Shown one piece after another: positions 7,930 to 18,613 of a stretch of 25,307 nt of DNA. Location: positions 1 through 25,307 of the forward strand of contig JANBTH010000225.1 of NCBI GenBank assembly GCA_027578815.1, in the 5' to 3' direction. Under the pieces are notes generated by a model. That model had not been told where the DNA came from and ran no database searches. It was given only the letters and a program-made list of their open reading frames with translations. The DNA is from Coemansia sp. RSA 1804. Taxonomy: Eukaryota > Kickxellomycota > Kickxellomycetes > Kickxellales > Kickxellaceae. A program made the position numbers and the translations under genes. Position 1 is the stretch's first letter. Each line of letters begins with the position of its first letter.

Positions 7930-9330
7930 TTACTCGTCTACCTGGCAAACAGCAGTAAAGTTGCATCCAACATGAGCAGCCAGCTTTTCGCGCAACACAC
8001 GTATCGGGCATATATCGCCAACGCAGTCAGCCAAGCTTATCACCTGCTCGTTAAGCAAAAGTCTGAAAAAGCCAGCCCTGCGCCCAACGCGGTAAAGCTC
8101 AATAGCTAAGTTTGTCGAGAATGGAGCCAAGAAGGTTGTTTTGAACCCTCTGTCCTTTGCGTCGGCCAGTGTCATATTGCCAACAATAGGAGAGCTGTCC
8201 TTGCCCAGTCTGGTCTCCAACTTGAGAAGCGAGCTGACAAACATCATTGTCTCTGCATGGGCAAAACGGAAGGTCGAAACGGCCGCTGCAGGGTTATCCA
8301 GGGCGCGGTCAATGTCTGCCAGGATCTCAGTAAACATAGCACAGGCCATCTTCTTGTTGACATCGCTTCCGTAGGGGCCGTACACGCGACTGTACTCGAT
8401 GTCCCTGCGCAGCTCAAGGTACTCGGTCATCACCGGATCGAGCAGCGAGCACCAGCGGTAGGCGTTGTTGTACAGCGACAAGTCGTAGCCACACAGTCTG
8501 TATATTGTGTCGACGTCGTGCATCAGCTTCACGGCCTTGGCCGACCCGAGTCTAAGGTTGATTGTCCATAGTATGGTTTGGCCGTTCAGGGAGTCGAACT
8601 TGAGAATCTCCAGGGCAATTTCGTACTCCCTGAGTCTAGCCGAGTCCCTTATCCACGCGGGACAAATATGGTGCATCGCCAAGGTTGTGTCGTTTTCCTG
8701 GGGAACGACAACAACTTGCTGAATATTGGGGATGTCTTCGCTGAGAACGTCTCTGAATGTCTGGGCAGAAACACGGGTGCGCTGTCTGTCAGAGCTGACA
8801 AACCTAACGGACTCGGGCATTAGCGCTACCTTTTCAAAGATATCGTGGTACCTGGTTTTTGCGCGCTCTGCAATCCCAGCTAATTCCCGCTCCCCGGATC
8901 TTGATAAAAGACCGGCGTTTCTGGTATCAATCAGGTCATACAGAATCCAGCTGGCAGGTATTATCGGCCTGAGCATCTCGTACACATGCTTTATGTCCTC
9001 CATTTCGCCGTGCGTCGGGTACCGCGCGCCGTGTCTTGTCAGCTGCTGAACTTGCAAGAGCTCAAAGCCGCCTGGCGGAGTATCCGCAACGAGCTCATGA
9101 TTGACCGCGTATGGAGTCTTTGTGCTTAGCGCCAAATGTTGGTTTTTGTGGCTAACGGGGACGGTGGCATAAAGGTGTCTGCCAGAGATAACATATACGT
9201 AGTATGCGGTCATTGCCAGAAAAGAAAGAACTGCTGCGTAGTACCAGCGCCGACGGACAAGGTGCTGTCTCCCTGGAATAACATCCCCAGCAGACTGGAG
9301 CTGTTTTTCAGACAAATAGTCGGCAGACAT
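7930..9330 (-). CDS. MINPP1: Membrane-anchored multiple inositol polyphosphate phosphatase-like (histidine phosphatase clade 2)
   Basis: A 466-aa histidine acid phosphatase. The phospho-acceptor motif is RHGARYP (99-105, with H100 the predicted nucleophile). The proton-donor motif is HAE (358-360), the MINPP variant in place of the HD of fungal phytases and acid phosphatases. The family removes phosphates from inositol hexakisphosphate and lower inositol phosphates; related members act on 2,3-bisphosphoglycerate. An N-terminal basic cluster (RRR, 26-28) precedes one hydrophobic helix (about 29-49) with no obvious cleavage site, so a type II membrane protein with a lumenal or extracellular catalytic domain is likely. 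Sequons at N213, N385 and N457 fit that topology. The ATG at 9330 is the only start that supplies the anchor. It lies between two other minus-strand genes, with 372 bp to ATG27. The exact substrate is not determinable from sequence. Confidence 0.92.
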   Translation of the reverse strand: MSADYLSEKQLQSAGDVIPGRQHLVRRRWYYAAVLSFLAMTAYYVYVISGRHLYATVPVSHKNQHLALSTKTPYAVNHELVADTPPGGFELLQVQQLTRHGARYPTHGEMEDIKHVYEMLRPIIPASWILYDLIDTRNAGLLSRSGERELAGIAERAKTRYHDIFEKVALMPESVRFVSSDRQRTRVSAQTFRDVLSEDIPNIQQVVVVPQENDTTLAMHHICPAWIRDSARLREYEIALEILKFDSLNGQTILWTINLRLGSAKAVKLMHDVDTIYRLCGYDLSLYNNAYRWCSLLDPVMTEYLELRRDIEYSRVYGPYGSDVNKKMACAMFTEILADIDRALDNPAAAVSTFRFAHAETMMFVSSLLKLETRLGKDSSPIVGNMTLADAKDRGFKTTFLAPFSTNLAIELYRVGRRAGFFRLLLNEQVISLADCVGDICPIRVLREKLAAHVGCNFTAVCQVDE

Positions 9331-9702
9331 GCAAACGTATTTAAAATGTTTAATACACTAAAAAGCCACTAATGGGTAGAAATTTTAAGAGTGGAAGAAT
9401 AGTACGAAAATACCGGGACTCGTGTAGCGCCAATCTTTAATGAGGAAATGAAAGTGGAAAACGAAAGGACAATGACAAAAAATATCGGAGGAAGAGGAAT
9501 GTTAGTGGGAAATGAAAGTGCCCGCTTCCCATCCAGTTATAAAAAAGAGATATGTTCATAAGCATGAAGTCAGAAACTTCTACTCCATTGCGTGCAAAGA
9601 AATAAAGGGAGAAAATCTTTGCAAGGTGGGGAGAAAATAACCGATAGATGAAGAAAGAAATAAAAAAGAAATAAAGAGACCACTGTGGATACAAAGGAAA
9701 AC
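9331..9702. other. Intergenic region between ATG27 and the phosphatase gene
   Basis: 372 bp, A-rich on the plus strand, expected to carry the ATG27 3' UTR and the phosphatase promoter, since both genes are on the minus strand. Minus-strand frames of 85 and 107 codons (9437-9694 and 9570-9893) cross it; they are T-rich low-complexity readings overlapping the end of ATG27, and I treat them as chance. No distinct regulatory motif is seen. Confidence 0.5.
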
Positions 9703-10578
9703 TCAGACCACAGAGTAGCCGCCGCGACGCCGACCACCGACAGTGTCCCAGATGTGGCGAGCAAAGTCAGAGACCAAGTACGGAAACTCGCGCCAGAAGC
9801 CAAGATTTGGAACCAGGTCCAGGCCTCTTGCACGCACCACAAGGAAGCGGTACATGACACCGACAACGAGATACAGCATAAACACAGCCACAAATATAGA
9901 CATTAACGACGAGAAAATGCCACCGCTGCCAGAAGTGCTCTTGTCGCCGTCGTCAGGCTTCTTGTCTCCGCCTTTGTCGCCGTCGCCACCAGAGGTATCG
10001 TCCAGCGCGCACGCGGCAGGGACAGTCCATTCAAGCGATAGAACGCCGTCCTTAAACTCAAGCAGCTTTGGTGAATCAGTGTTCTTTGCGCTCTTGCTGC
10101 ACACAAACTTGATGTCGGTAGACCATGTAGACTGGTCGGCCTGGCGGGAGCCAGCCATCTTCCAGTGGAACTCGGCGGGCGGCTGGTTTCCAGAGGTGCG
10201 TGCCTCAACAGCAGGAGAATCGGAGCTCTTTTCGCCAGCAACGGAGCCAACCTCGGTCAGGCGTGGGCCCTGGCCTTCCTTGTAATTGGTAACCGACCGA
10301 CACACCCAGGCGTTCTCGGGACACCGGTCAATTTTGGGCACCGTGTCGGGCTCGGACGTAAGCGGCGCGCATGGGTTGATGGTGTACTTGGTGCCTGTCG
10401 TTGTGGGCGGTGTCGTTGCGTTTGTCTCCAGCACTACCTGATTCGCCAGTGAGCTCAAGTCGTAGTCGTGCCCGGCTATTTGTAGCTTTTTGCAGTCGAA
10501 CGAAGCTGCCATCGCTGTGCTGGCTGCGAGGCCAAGCAATGTGGAAAGAAGAATGACATGACTTTGCGATTTGCGCAT
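9703..10578 (-). CDS. ATG27: Autophagy-related protein Atg27, MRH-domain membrane protein
   Basis: A 291-aa type I membrane protein. Atg27 cycles between Golgi, endosome/vacuole and the phagophore assembly site, and supports movement of Atg9 vesicles in autophagy and the Cvt pathway. Visible parts are a signal peptide (1-24, cleavage likely near AMA-AS), a mannose-6-phosphate-receptor-homology domain opening with DCKKLQIAGHDYDLSSL (28-44), six cysteines (29, 70, 86, 93, 160, 190) suited to three disulfides, an acidic Gly/Asp/Lys linker (195-219), and one transmembrane helix (about 221-246). A short cytosolic tail follows, with the family signature LDLVPNLGFWREFPYL (253-268). The last four residues, YSVV, form a Yxx-phi sorting signal like the YSAV motif at the C-terminus of yeast Atg27. 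The ATG at 10578 gives the signal peptide directly. It is divergent from DOP1. Confidence 0.94.
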   Translation of the reverse strand: MRKSQSHVILLSTLLGLAASTAMAASFDCKKLQIAGHDYDLSSLANQVVLETNATTPPTTTGTKYTINPCAPLTSEPDTVPKIDRCPENAWVCRSVTNYKEGQGPRLTEVGSVAGEKSSDSPAVEARTSGNQPPAEFHWKMAGSRQADQSTWSTDIKFVCSKSAKNTDSPKLLEFKDGVLSLEWTVPAACALDDTSGGDGDKGGDKKPDDGDKSTSGSGGIFSSLMSIFVAVFMLYLVVGVMYRFLVVRARGLDLVPNLGFWREFPYLVSDFARHIWDTVGGRRRGGYSVV

Positions 10579-11042
10579 GGCTAAGACGACGGCTGCTGCT
10601 CCTCCCCCAAGAAAAAAAGGAAACGTCTAAAGATTACAGCCGCAGGGATGAGAAAAAAATACTGAATTGAAATAGAAATAAAGGGAAATGGAATCTGAAG
10701 CGAAGCAGAAAGAGAAGAGGCGTTTTGCTGAGAAGAAAATTAAGAAAATAGCTCATAGGCTAAAGTTCATGCTGAGAGCCAAAACATATGCTACTAAATT
10801 TGTGGAGGGGGCATCATCACTGCTTAGCAACAGCAGCGCCAAGCGCGTGCTGCTTGAAAAGCGTGTCACTTCCTCTTCCACATCCGTATTTCTTTAATTT
10901 TGTTGTTCATTTCTAGAAATCTCTATTGCTCTAACTGCTATTTTCCTCTTTCTTTCCTTTTCTTATAACCGTAGCACTTCCATAAACGCATTTTAGACAG
11001 ACGGATTCGCCGAGCCTTTCGCTGTCTGTATCGCCGTTGACG
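10579..11042. other. Divergent ATG27/DOP1 promoter region
   Basis: The 464 bp between the two divergently oriented start codons must hold both promoters. The plus strand has a 17-codon ATG frame at 10577-10630 and a 69-codon ATG frame at 10688-10897 (separate entry). Either could act as an upstream ORF if the DOP1 transcript starts early enough. Pyrimidine-rich DNA at about 10905-10975 lies just before the DOP1 start, as is common in fungal core promoters. No defined transcription-factor site is claimed. Confidence 0.5.
10688..10897 (+). CDS. Hypothetical 69-aa basic small protein or DOP1 upstream ORF
   Basis: An ATG-started frame of 69 codons in the DOP1 upstream region. The context has G at -3 and G at +4, which is good for initiation. 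The protein is strongly basic at its N-terminal half (MESEAKQKEKRRF, then KKIKK) and Ser-rich at its end. A basic amphipathic helix is plausible for residues 1-40. I do not recognise a family. It ends 145 bp before the DOP1 ATG. It could be a separate small gene, a translation-repressing uORF in a long DOP1 leader, or a chance frame in a short promoter. Codon usage looks no worse than that of real genes nearby, but it is too short to decide. Confidence 0.35.
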   Translation: MESEAKQKEKRRFAEKKIKKIAHRLKFMLRAKTYATKFVEGASSLLSNSSAKRVLLEKRVTSSSTSVFL

Positions 11043-14000
11043 ATGACCAAGAAGCCAGCACCTGTTACATCGCTTTCGCAGCCCAGCGGCTCGCCTAGTC
11101 TGTCTTACGAAGAGAGCCTCGAGGAGTCGCTGGCTGATTCAGCAGGAAATTCAACACTGCAGCATCACAGCAACGACCTTGGCAGCTCCAGGCCGCATAA
11201 AACGTCCAGCTTTGAGACAGACCTCTCTGCTCCTCGTCGCTCTCGACATGTGGACCGAACAAAAGGTAACTAACAACGCATTCCATTGTGCTTTTTAAAG
11301 AGTGGACAAAGTCTGTTCATGTTCTTTCTCCTGCATTTTATTAAGGAACCACGCTGGCTAACAGAAAAACGCTGCTTTGTTTGCTTGGCGAGTGTGTGTA
11401 GCATACAAGAGCGATCCAAAGTACCACAAATACGTGCAGCTTGTTGAGCGGAACCTGCAGTCGTTTGACTACGTCAGTGAATGGGCGGATGTGACGGCGT
11501 TTCTGACAAAGCTCGGTCGTGCATTCGAGATATACGCAAAGTTTGCAGTGGTTCCACATAAGGAGACGGTGGCAAAGCGGCTTGCACAATGTCTCAACCC
11601 AGCGCTTCCGACGGGTGTGCATCAAAAGGCGCTGGGTATCTATGAGCAAATATTCCGACAGATCGGTCCGGATCAGCTGGTTGCTGATCTCCCGCTATAC
11701 GCCTACGGACTATTCCCGTTTATGCGTAACGCGTCGCTAACGACAAAACCGCAGCTGGTGGGCATTTTTGACGAGTTCTTTGTGCCGCTTGGATCCAGTC
11801 TTCGCGCATGCATGAAGAGCTTTGTGGCTGGCGTTTTGCCTGGGCTGGAAGAGGGTTCTGCCGACGTCTCTACCCGCGTAGTAAAGCTCCTGGATGCGCT
11901 CAGAGACACGGTTGACACTGCCTTCTTCTTCCAAACCGTCTTCTTGATAATGATCACAAACGCCGAGCAGCGCGAATCGGCGCTAAAGTACTTGGCACAG
12001 CGGCTTCCTGTGTTTACGCAGCGCGAGGATGTTGTGCAAGTATGCGGATCTGATCCAGCGTTAATGGTGCGTGCGCTGGCGTCTACGCTGACTGACTCCA
12101 AGACGCTGGTTCTGCGCGCTGGGCTCGATCTGCTGATGACACGATTCCCGCTCCGCACCAACACATTTTCCAACAAGGATTTGCTTCTATTGATGCGCCA
12201 CGCTGCCGAGGTTGTTTTGAAGAAAGATATGTCACTCAATCGCAGGCTTTACACCTGGCTCCTGGGGCCAGGGGAATTAGAGGACGAGCAAGCAGTCTAC
12301 TTCCGCAAGTATGCACAGCAACATTTGGCGCTGGCTCTCCTAGGCACTTTCGCGGCCACGGGCTCGGACAAGGATCCAGATTTCCAGCAACATACTGTTC
12401 TGCGTGTCCTTATTGGTCTACTTGACAAGCCTGCCATCTCCCAGCCTATCCTCGATTTCCTCTTTGTTCCGCTTCTTCGGCTGCTCATTGCCGAACGCGA
12501 CTCGCGTCCCGAGCAGGTTTTGTCTGTCAAGCTAGCAAGCGTCTCGCGCATGTTTGTGGAAATGCTGGATCCGATTTTTGCATGGTCCAGCGTCATCAAC
12601 CAGCTTACAGACGCTGCTGTTGCCGCTGATGATGACTCTGAGGGTTCCCTTGACATCGACAGGCTCACACAGGCTTTGCGATTGGTTCTCTTTTTTGTCC
12701 AAACATTTGAACTTGATGACGATGCGACACTCCAAGTCCACGTTCCCATGGCCATGCTTGCAACGTTGGCTACACTTGACCATGTGCTTCTCAACCACTA
12801 CAAGCAGCACGATCTGGTTCAATTAAGCTGCTGCTTTACGCGCATAGCCATTGAGCTTTTCACCCGTATCCCTAAATCGGTTTATACCGAGGAACTCGGT
12901 GATACGTCGTCCACAACTACAGATGAGGCACCGGCCATAGGGCTACTCTTTGCCATCACACGCTCGTTCTACAACATGCACCGCGCAAAAGACGAAGATA
13001 ATAGTAGCTCGCGTGCTACTATGGATGATGCGGTTGGAAAAGACGGTGTTTCGGAGATTGAGAAGAATGCTGCGCAGATTGTTCGGGGCGCCGGGCTTTT
13101 GTATGCAATTAGTCGGCTTGGCAAGAACATTGCCGCCCACATTGGCGTTCATATAATCTGTGCTCCACTGTCTAATAGCCATCGCAGCCAGCGACTAGAG
13201 TCCGCCGCTCTTGAAGATATATGCCACATAATGAGGACCGTATCTGTATACGCCATCGATCTATTGCGTGCGCCAAACCTGGTTGCATGTGTGTCTTCGT
13301 TACCCAACAACATTGTCGATATTCAAGGCTATAATGATTTAGATTCTGCTGTGGCACTTGTCAGGGACAACGGATCCCAGGATCTATGGGTACCTGTGTT
13401 CATTACACTAGTGTCTTGTACCCCTGAGTTTGCATCCATTAATGTTGCCCTTAGCACTTTACTTGTCTTTGTTGAGCGTGGGTTGCTGCCAAAGAGCACT
13501 CTTATTGACGATGACAACTTGACAAGGTTTGTCGAAAGACTCTGGACATCCCTGTCGTCTGAGAACCTGCACAACCACTTCCAGACTTCCTTGCTTCTCT
13601 ATCAGCTGCGCAACAAGATCGATGCTCCTAGGGTTGAGAGGCATCTAGCAGGAAAGCTTGCGTGTAGTGGGTATGCCCAGGATGAGGCATATAGTGGGTA
13701 CGCTAAGGAGCTGGCACGTTACTCTGTGTTTTGGCGCAATCTTCGGATTATTCAGCGTGACGCTGCTCATTGGGAAAATGGTGCAGCCAGTCATGATACG
13801 CTGGCTTTCTCTAGACTGCTTCTACTGGTGCTCGACTACGCAGCGCCTCTAGACTCGTTCTCAGTGACAAGCACTCAGTACTCTATTGATCTACCGTCAT
13901 TGTCGTCGTCGAAACTTTCGTGCCATATGGAGTCGCGGGCGTGGATCGATTCGTCGGTTGACGAATGGGAGCACATAATAGAAACACTTACGACTTTATT

Positions 14001-17000
14001 GTTGCTTAGTGTGCGTACATACAAACGCGAGTACCAGATAACGCTAGCCGCTGGATACACTTCCCAGCGCAAGGAGTATGTAGCGGACTTTGATTACAGC
14101 CGCATCAACTACTATATGGATGCGATTCAGCGGTACTTGGCGTGCGCTGGTGATAATGTTATTGGACTGATGGTTTCTGCCATTCCTAAAAGTGCGGCAA
14201 TAATTGAGGCAACGTCTGTTGAATCAAGGTCTGCTTCTTCTATACACAACGGTGGTGGTCATGGAAGTTGGCTGCAAACACTGCTGCTGATTGTCGTGGA
14301 GTTTGCATTGACTGATGCACCGACTGGCAGCGGCGCCCTTTTGCCTGCGGTTGGCCAAGCTGTTGAGCAGACCAGGACAAAGGCAGCTGAGCTTGCAGCC
14401 TACCTTGTTTCATCCAATTCATCTGTTGTTTGGCCAGCCGCATATGTTGCTGACATCCAGGAGCGTGTGATAGCGTCGTTGCTATACAGCGTTCTGTACA
14501 ATAAGCCCTCTGTGCAGCCGCCTCTCCTTGATCTGTTTACTCAGCTTGTCAAGGTCTCTGTACATAAAGATGGCGATCTGACAACGATGGCAGCAAAGTC
14601 GGAATATGTAAAGGAGACAAAAAGGGTTTCTGGAATAAGCAGTATCCCAACACTGCCTATATTCTCGCGATTGATACTAGCGGCCTTTACAATGCAAATA
14701 GACATGGTTGCGTTAAGCAAATGGGTGGGGACGGTAACCATGTGCCTGCCATTTATCCAGGACCACATATCTGCTACGCCGATAGGTAGCAGCGAGGACC
14801 GCGATCTGATGCAATTGCTTGTACTTCCATGTGTGCATATGATGCGTCTACTGTTGTCACAGTGCTCTGAATATTTTGCATGGTCAAATGAAGCAGGCTT
14901 AACACAGAACAATAATCGTCGTGCTAGACAACAGCTTCGCAAGAAACTGCTTCCATTGTTTGCGATTCCTGCAAATGGTGTTCATTCGCATGAACCAAGT
15001 GACCGCGAGGAAAAACAGAGGGGAACGATGACCATTAGTGTTCTTACCGTCCTGCTTGATACGTTTGACCTATTCCTATCCCTGTGCTTGAAAAACATGG
15101 ACAAGATCCCGCCGTCTGCTGCTTCTACTGGTTTGCAGAGACCGAGCTCGCGTGCTAGTGATGCGAGCAGCACGGCAGGCTCGTCAAATGCCTTTGCGTC
15201 TGCCAGTGCATTGGCGTCAATTCCCATATTGGGATTTGTAGCGGGAATGTTTGGTCAGGACGATGTTGTTGATACCACGGTAGCAGCTGAAGGATCTAGT
15301 GGTGAATTGCAGTCGACAGCAGGTGCTGCTGCTTCTAAAGAGGAATCGGGCGGTCACTTATTGGGAGATGCGGCCGAATTCAATCTTGTGTCAATACTGG
15401 CTGTTCTTCGCGATGTTTGGGATGCGTTTGATTCGAAAAACACGCTCCGATCTTCTTCCACTTCTTCTCGGAAACCACAACCCCGTTCATCTTCTAGCTC
15501 TTTGCAGACCGATGGTGCACAGGGCGAGCTAGCTGCTCTTCTTGGCGAGTTTGGTGTTTCTGAGCCACGCACAGACGATGATGTGAGCACCAGTGGCAGC
15601 AGCCATACTAGACAGATGGTGCATTCGCATATTTCGCGGATCCTGGGCCATGCGGTTTCTGTGCAGCAGGCCGATGTTACAGAGGCAATAGCTGCATTGT
15701 GGATATGCGATAATCCGCACTGGATAACCGATCTTGGATCAGGACCCCGATCCGGGCTTGGGCATGCTGGCAGAAGAAGGCGTTCTTCGGCATCATCGGT
15801 GCAAAGCTCTATTATGTCGCCTGCAAACTCGCGTGACTTTAAGACGCCATTTGCTGCAGAACCCAGCGGCGATAAGGACGTTGAGTGGGACTGGCGCGCG
15901 GTTGAGCTACTGGAGAAGGTTCCTGGTCGCTCACCAATTGGCATTCTTACCACGCTACTCAACAGCCTGCATATTCGTTCGGTGAACCCAGAAGCTGGAA
16001 TCAACCCATCGGCATCGTCGGCAATGTCGAGCAGCTCAGCGCCCCTGCCACCGCCACCGTCCTCTAGCGCCGACCCTGGGAGCGGCGATGCACGCACAGC
16101 TAGCTTGGCGCTACTGGATGACGTTGCACTTACCCGGTTTGTTGAGCTATACTCCCGCCACCACCTCACTGCACGGTCCAGCACCTCGCTTATTCCGCAC
16201 ATCATGTCGATGCTGAAGGAGTACAACAACAATGCGCAGCAGAATAAGCTTGTGCTTCCATTCCTCCTGCGCATGTTTACCGAGTTATGTGAGCGCGTGG
16301 CGAGCAACTCGCAGACTCAGGATCCTGCGCACAGAGTGTACTCGCATGAGCTGTGCAATCTGTTTGCACGCATGGTTGACAACTGCATCCTGATAGCCGG
16401 CCGTTCATTTGACCAATCGACTTGGTTGCGTAGACAGAACTACTCGGATGTATCTGGAGCAAACGGCGGACTGGTTATTCGCTCGGATGCGTCGTTGATG
16501 GGCAGAGGCGATGATGCGAGTCGGTCAGAAGAGACGGTGAAGGTTCTTTCAGAGGACGACATCATTGACCAAATACTGTCATATATTGGAAGCTGTGTAG
16601 TTCCACAGTTCTCTCTTCTCATTCCCGACTATGAACGGCAGGTCGGGATCTCGACCAACCTAATGCACTACGCAGTTTTGCCTGCACTTAAATCGCACAT
16701 GTCAGGCGGGTACAGTGGACCTGCCCAGGCATCCATGTCCCGGTCGCAGCATTTTGCGCTTGTTCTTCATTGTCTTGATGCACTTAGCCAGCAAGCGTCG
16801 CTTATGAAGGTGTGGAAGCGCGAGGTGTGGGAGTTTTTCAACGACTTGAAGTTCTTCCCGAGTTCCAGGTCCGAGCACACCACCATGTCGCCTGCGCTTG
16901 CCCCTTACTGGAAGCAACTCATCCGTACCCTGCTGGCTAGCGAGAAGGAAAAGTTTTCCGAGGTTCTTGGCAAGATATCGTCGTCTTCATCTGGGCCTGC

Positions 17001-17994
17001 ATTGTTTGCAAACCGCGAGTACGAAGCCATGGTGCGTGCAATAGCAATACGGCGGCTGAGCTTTGTTATCTGGGCAGGCACAACAAACCAGTATCTCTCG
17101 TCTCTGCCGCAGATCCAGGAACGGCTTGTTGATATACTAAAGAACGGCCCACATCCAGCGGTCCAGATTGAGGTGTTTACATGCTTGCGTGTACTGTTGT
17201 GCCGGTTATCCACACACCACATGTCGAACTTTTGGCCAATGCTGCTGACTGAACTGATGCGTCTGTGCATGTTCCAGCTTAACAGAGAGGACAGGGAGAA
17301 CGTTGAGCAGGCAACCTTGTTTTTGGCAGCCTGTAAGTTTATTGACCTTTTGCTTATCCTTGGGACCGACGACTTCCTTGTCCACCAGTGGATTTTTATT
17401 ACCGACACTATTGACGCCCTGTATGCGTCGCGCAGCACGTCGACTGCTCTGCTGGACCAGCTCAGCTCGCGTCTCTTGTCAATGCCGCACTTTTCTTCAA
17501 CTCATACAGCACCGAAACATGGGAACCGTAGCGGGTCGAAGGGCCAACGCCAGTATCGCAACAACTCACTCGCTAGGAGGAGTACCAATGGCGAGAGTTA
17601 TCCGAAAGAGCTATGGAGCGACAACGACGACCCGACAAACCTCGTATACCGGCAGACCGTGTCAGCCAGGGGGCTTGCGATTTCTACGCGCATGGGCTTG
17701 GATAGCGATGACTTGCACATTCTTGGCGGCCATCCGCTGAAACGCCCAATCCTCAGAGTACGTTCGGTCGCCTCTATCAAAGACCTCGATGCCTTTGTTC
17801 ATAATGCATCGGTCCAGGCTTACCAGGCGGCGTACACGATGGCTGAGCCTGACACCGAGTTCATCGAGGCCATATTGCTCAGCGACCTCATGTATTTTGA
17901 CTTTGGAAACGGTCCCGATGTGTCTGCAAACAGCAGTGCTTCCACTGCTACTCCTGTCGCCTCTGCCGGTCTTGTCAGTGACTTTGAGCGCTGA
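11043..17994 (+). CDS. DOP1: Dopey/DOP1 trafficking protein (two exons)
   Basis: A very large Dopey-family protein, 2271 aa when spliced, against about 1700-1850 in yeast and Aspergillus. DOP1 forms a complex with Mon2 and the flippase Neo1 at Golgi/endosomes and is needed for endosome-to-Golgi recycling and cell polarity. Exon 1 is 11043-11265, exon 2 is 11402-17994, and the junction rebuilds a GCA codon (residue 75). Exon 1 encodes a Ser/Pro-rich leader. The Dopey_N domain starts at once in exon 2 (YKSDPKYHKYVQLVERNLQS, then EWADVTAFLTKLGRAFE) and runs to about residue 380. Alpha-helical, leucine-rich repeats follow. Ser-rich inserts near residues 1317-1340, 1424-1445 and 1611-1630 account for much of the extra length. 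The conserved C-terminal part ends in a helix with FIEAILLSDLMYFDFG. The exon-2 frame is open back to a TTG at 11377, but no ATG serves it. Confidence 0.96.
11266..11401 (+). other. Intron of DOP1 (136 bp)
   Basis: The donor is GTAACT immediately after AAAG at 11265, and the acceptor is TAG ending at 11401. A branch-like CTAAC near 11358 lies about 40 bases before the acceptor. Splicing joins the ATG-started exon-1 frame to the Dopey_N frame without a shift, whereas unspliced reading hits TAA at 11271. This is the only intron in the window that I can support. Confidence 0.85.
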
Positions 17995-18613
17995 GACTAC
18001 AATAATTAGGTCATGCGGTGTATTTTGGGAAAAAAAAACCTTCCCCGAAAAAAGGCACGTTATTATATATAGATAGCTATCCTACTAGAAAAATATGTCA
18101 ATTCGGGTAGTAATGGAGGTTGGTTATTTTTCTTTTTTCTTTTTATTTGAGAAACCAATGAGCAATTCCAGAGCAGGACTAGCAGCCAGAATGTGAAAGC
18201 CCATGGGCATATCTATACAGCAAATATGTCGCCAACGGCTAGCTGGTTTGAACATCCAAATATATTTTTTGGAATTAGATACCGTCAATAAAAACCAATT
18301 GATGGGCCAGCCATCAGAGCTAATATATCAATATCGTTTTATATTTCTCGGAATCAATTTTCTGTATATGTCGATAAATGAAAATTTTAATATCACGTTA
18401 AGTCAAAAGATTTATCAACTAATTTTCTATGCCACACGCATGAACATTCAGACATAACCAGCAATTCATGTGATATTTTTTTTAAAAAAATTTATCCCCA
18501 GTATTGGCTTTTAGTTCTCAGCGGTTCAAAGGTTATGCGCACTGGCTTTTTTGTCTTTTATTTAGCTGCAACTGTGTCAAAATACACATATTCTTCTACA
18601 CTCTATTATCTGC
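17995..18613. other. AT-rich spacer between DOP1 and the F-box-like gene
   Basis: 619 bp with no recognised gene. The first part is the DOP1 3' UTR; no perfect AATAAA follows the stop closely. A plus-strand ATG frame of 84 codons (18203-18457) is Ile/Tyr/Asn/Gln-rich, as expected of translated AT-rich DNA, and matches nothing I know. A 10-bp palindrome, GCCCATGGGC, sits at 18199-18208. The end of the stretch should contain the promoter of the F-box-like gene. Confidence 0.45.

Noticed and set aside
15354..16307. 317-codon minus-strand ORF inside DOP1
   Set aside because: It is antisense to the Ser-rich insert of DOP1, with Ser/Arg/Cys-rich composition typical of a shadow frame.
18203..18457. 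84-codon plus-strand ORF between DOP1 and the F-box-like gene
   Set aside because: Its Ile/Tyr/Asn/Gln-rich composition is what AT-rich DNA gives by chance, and there is no similarity to the neighbouring F-box-like gene.
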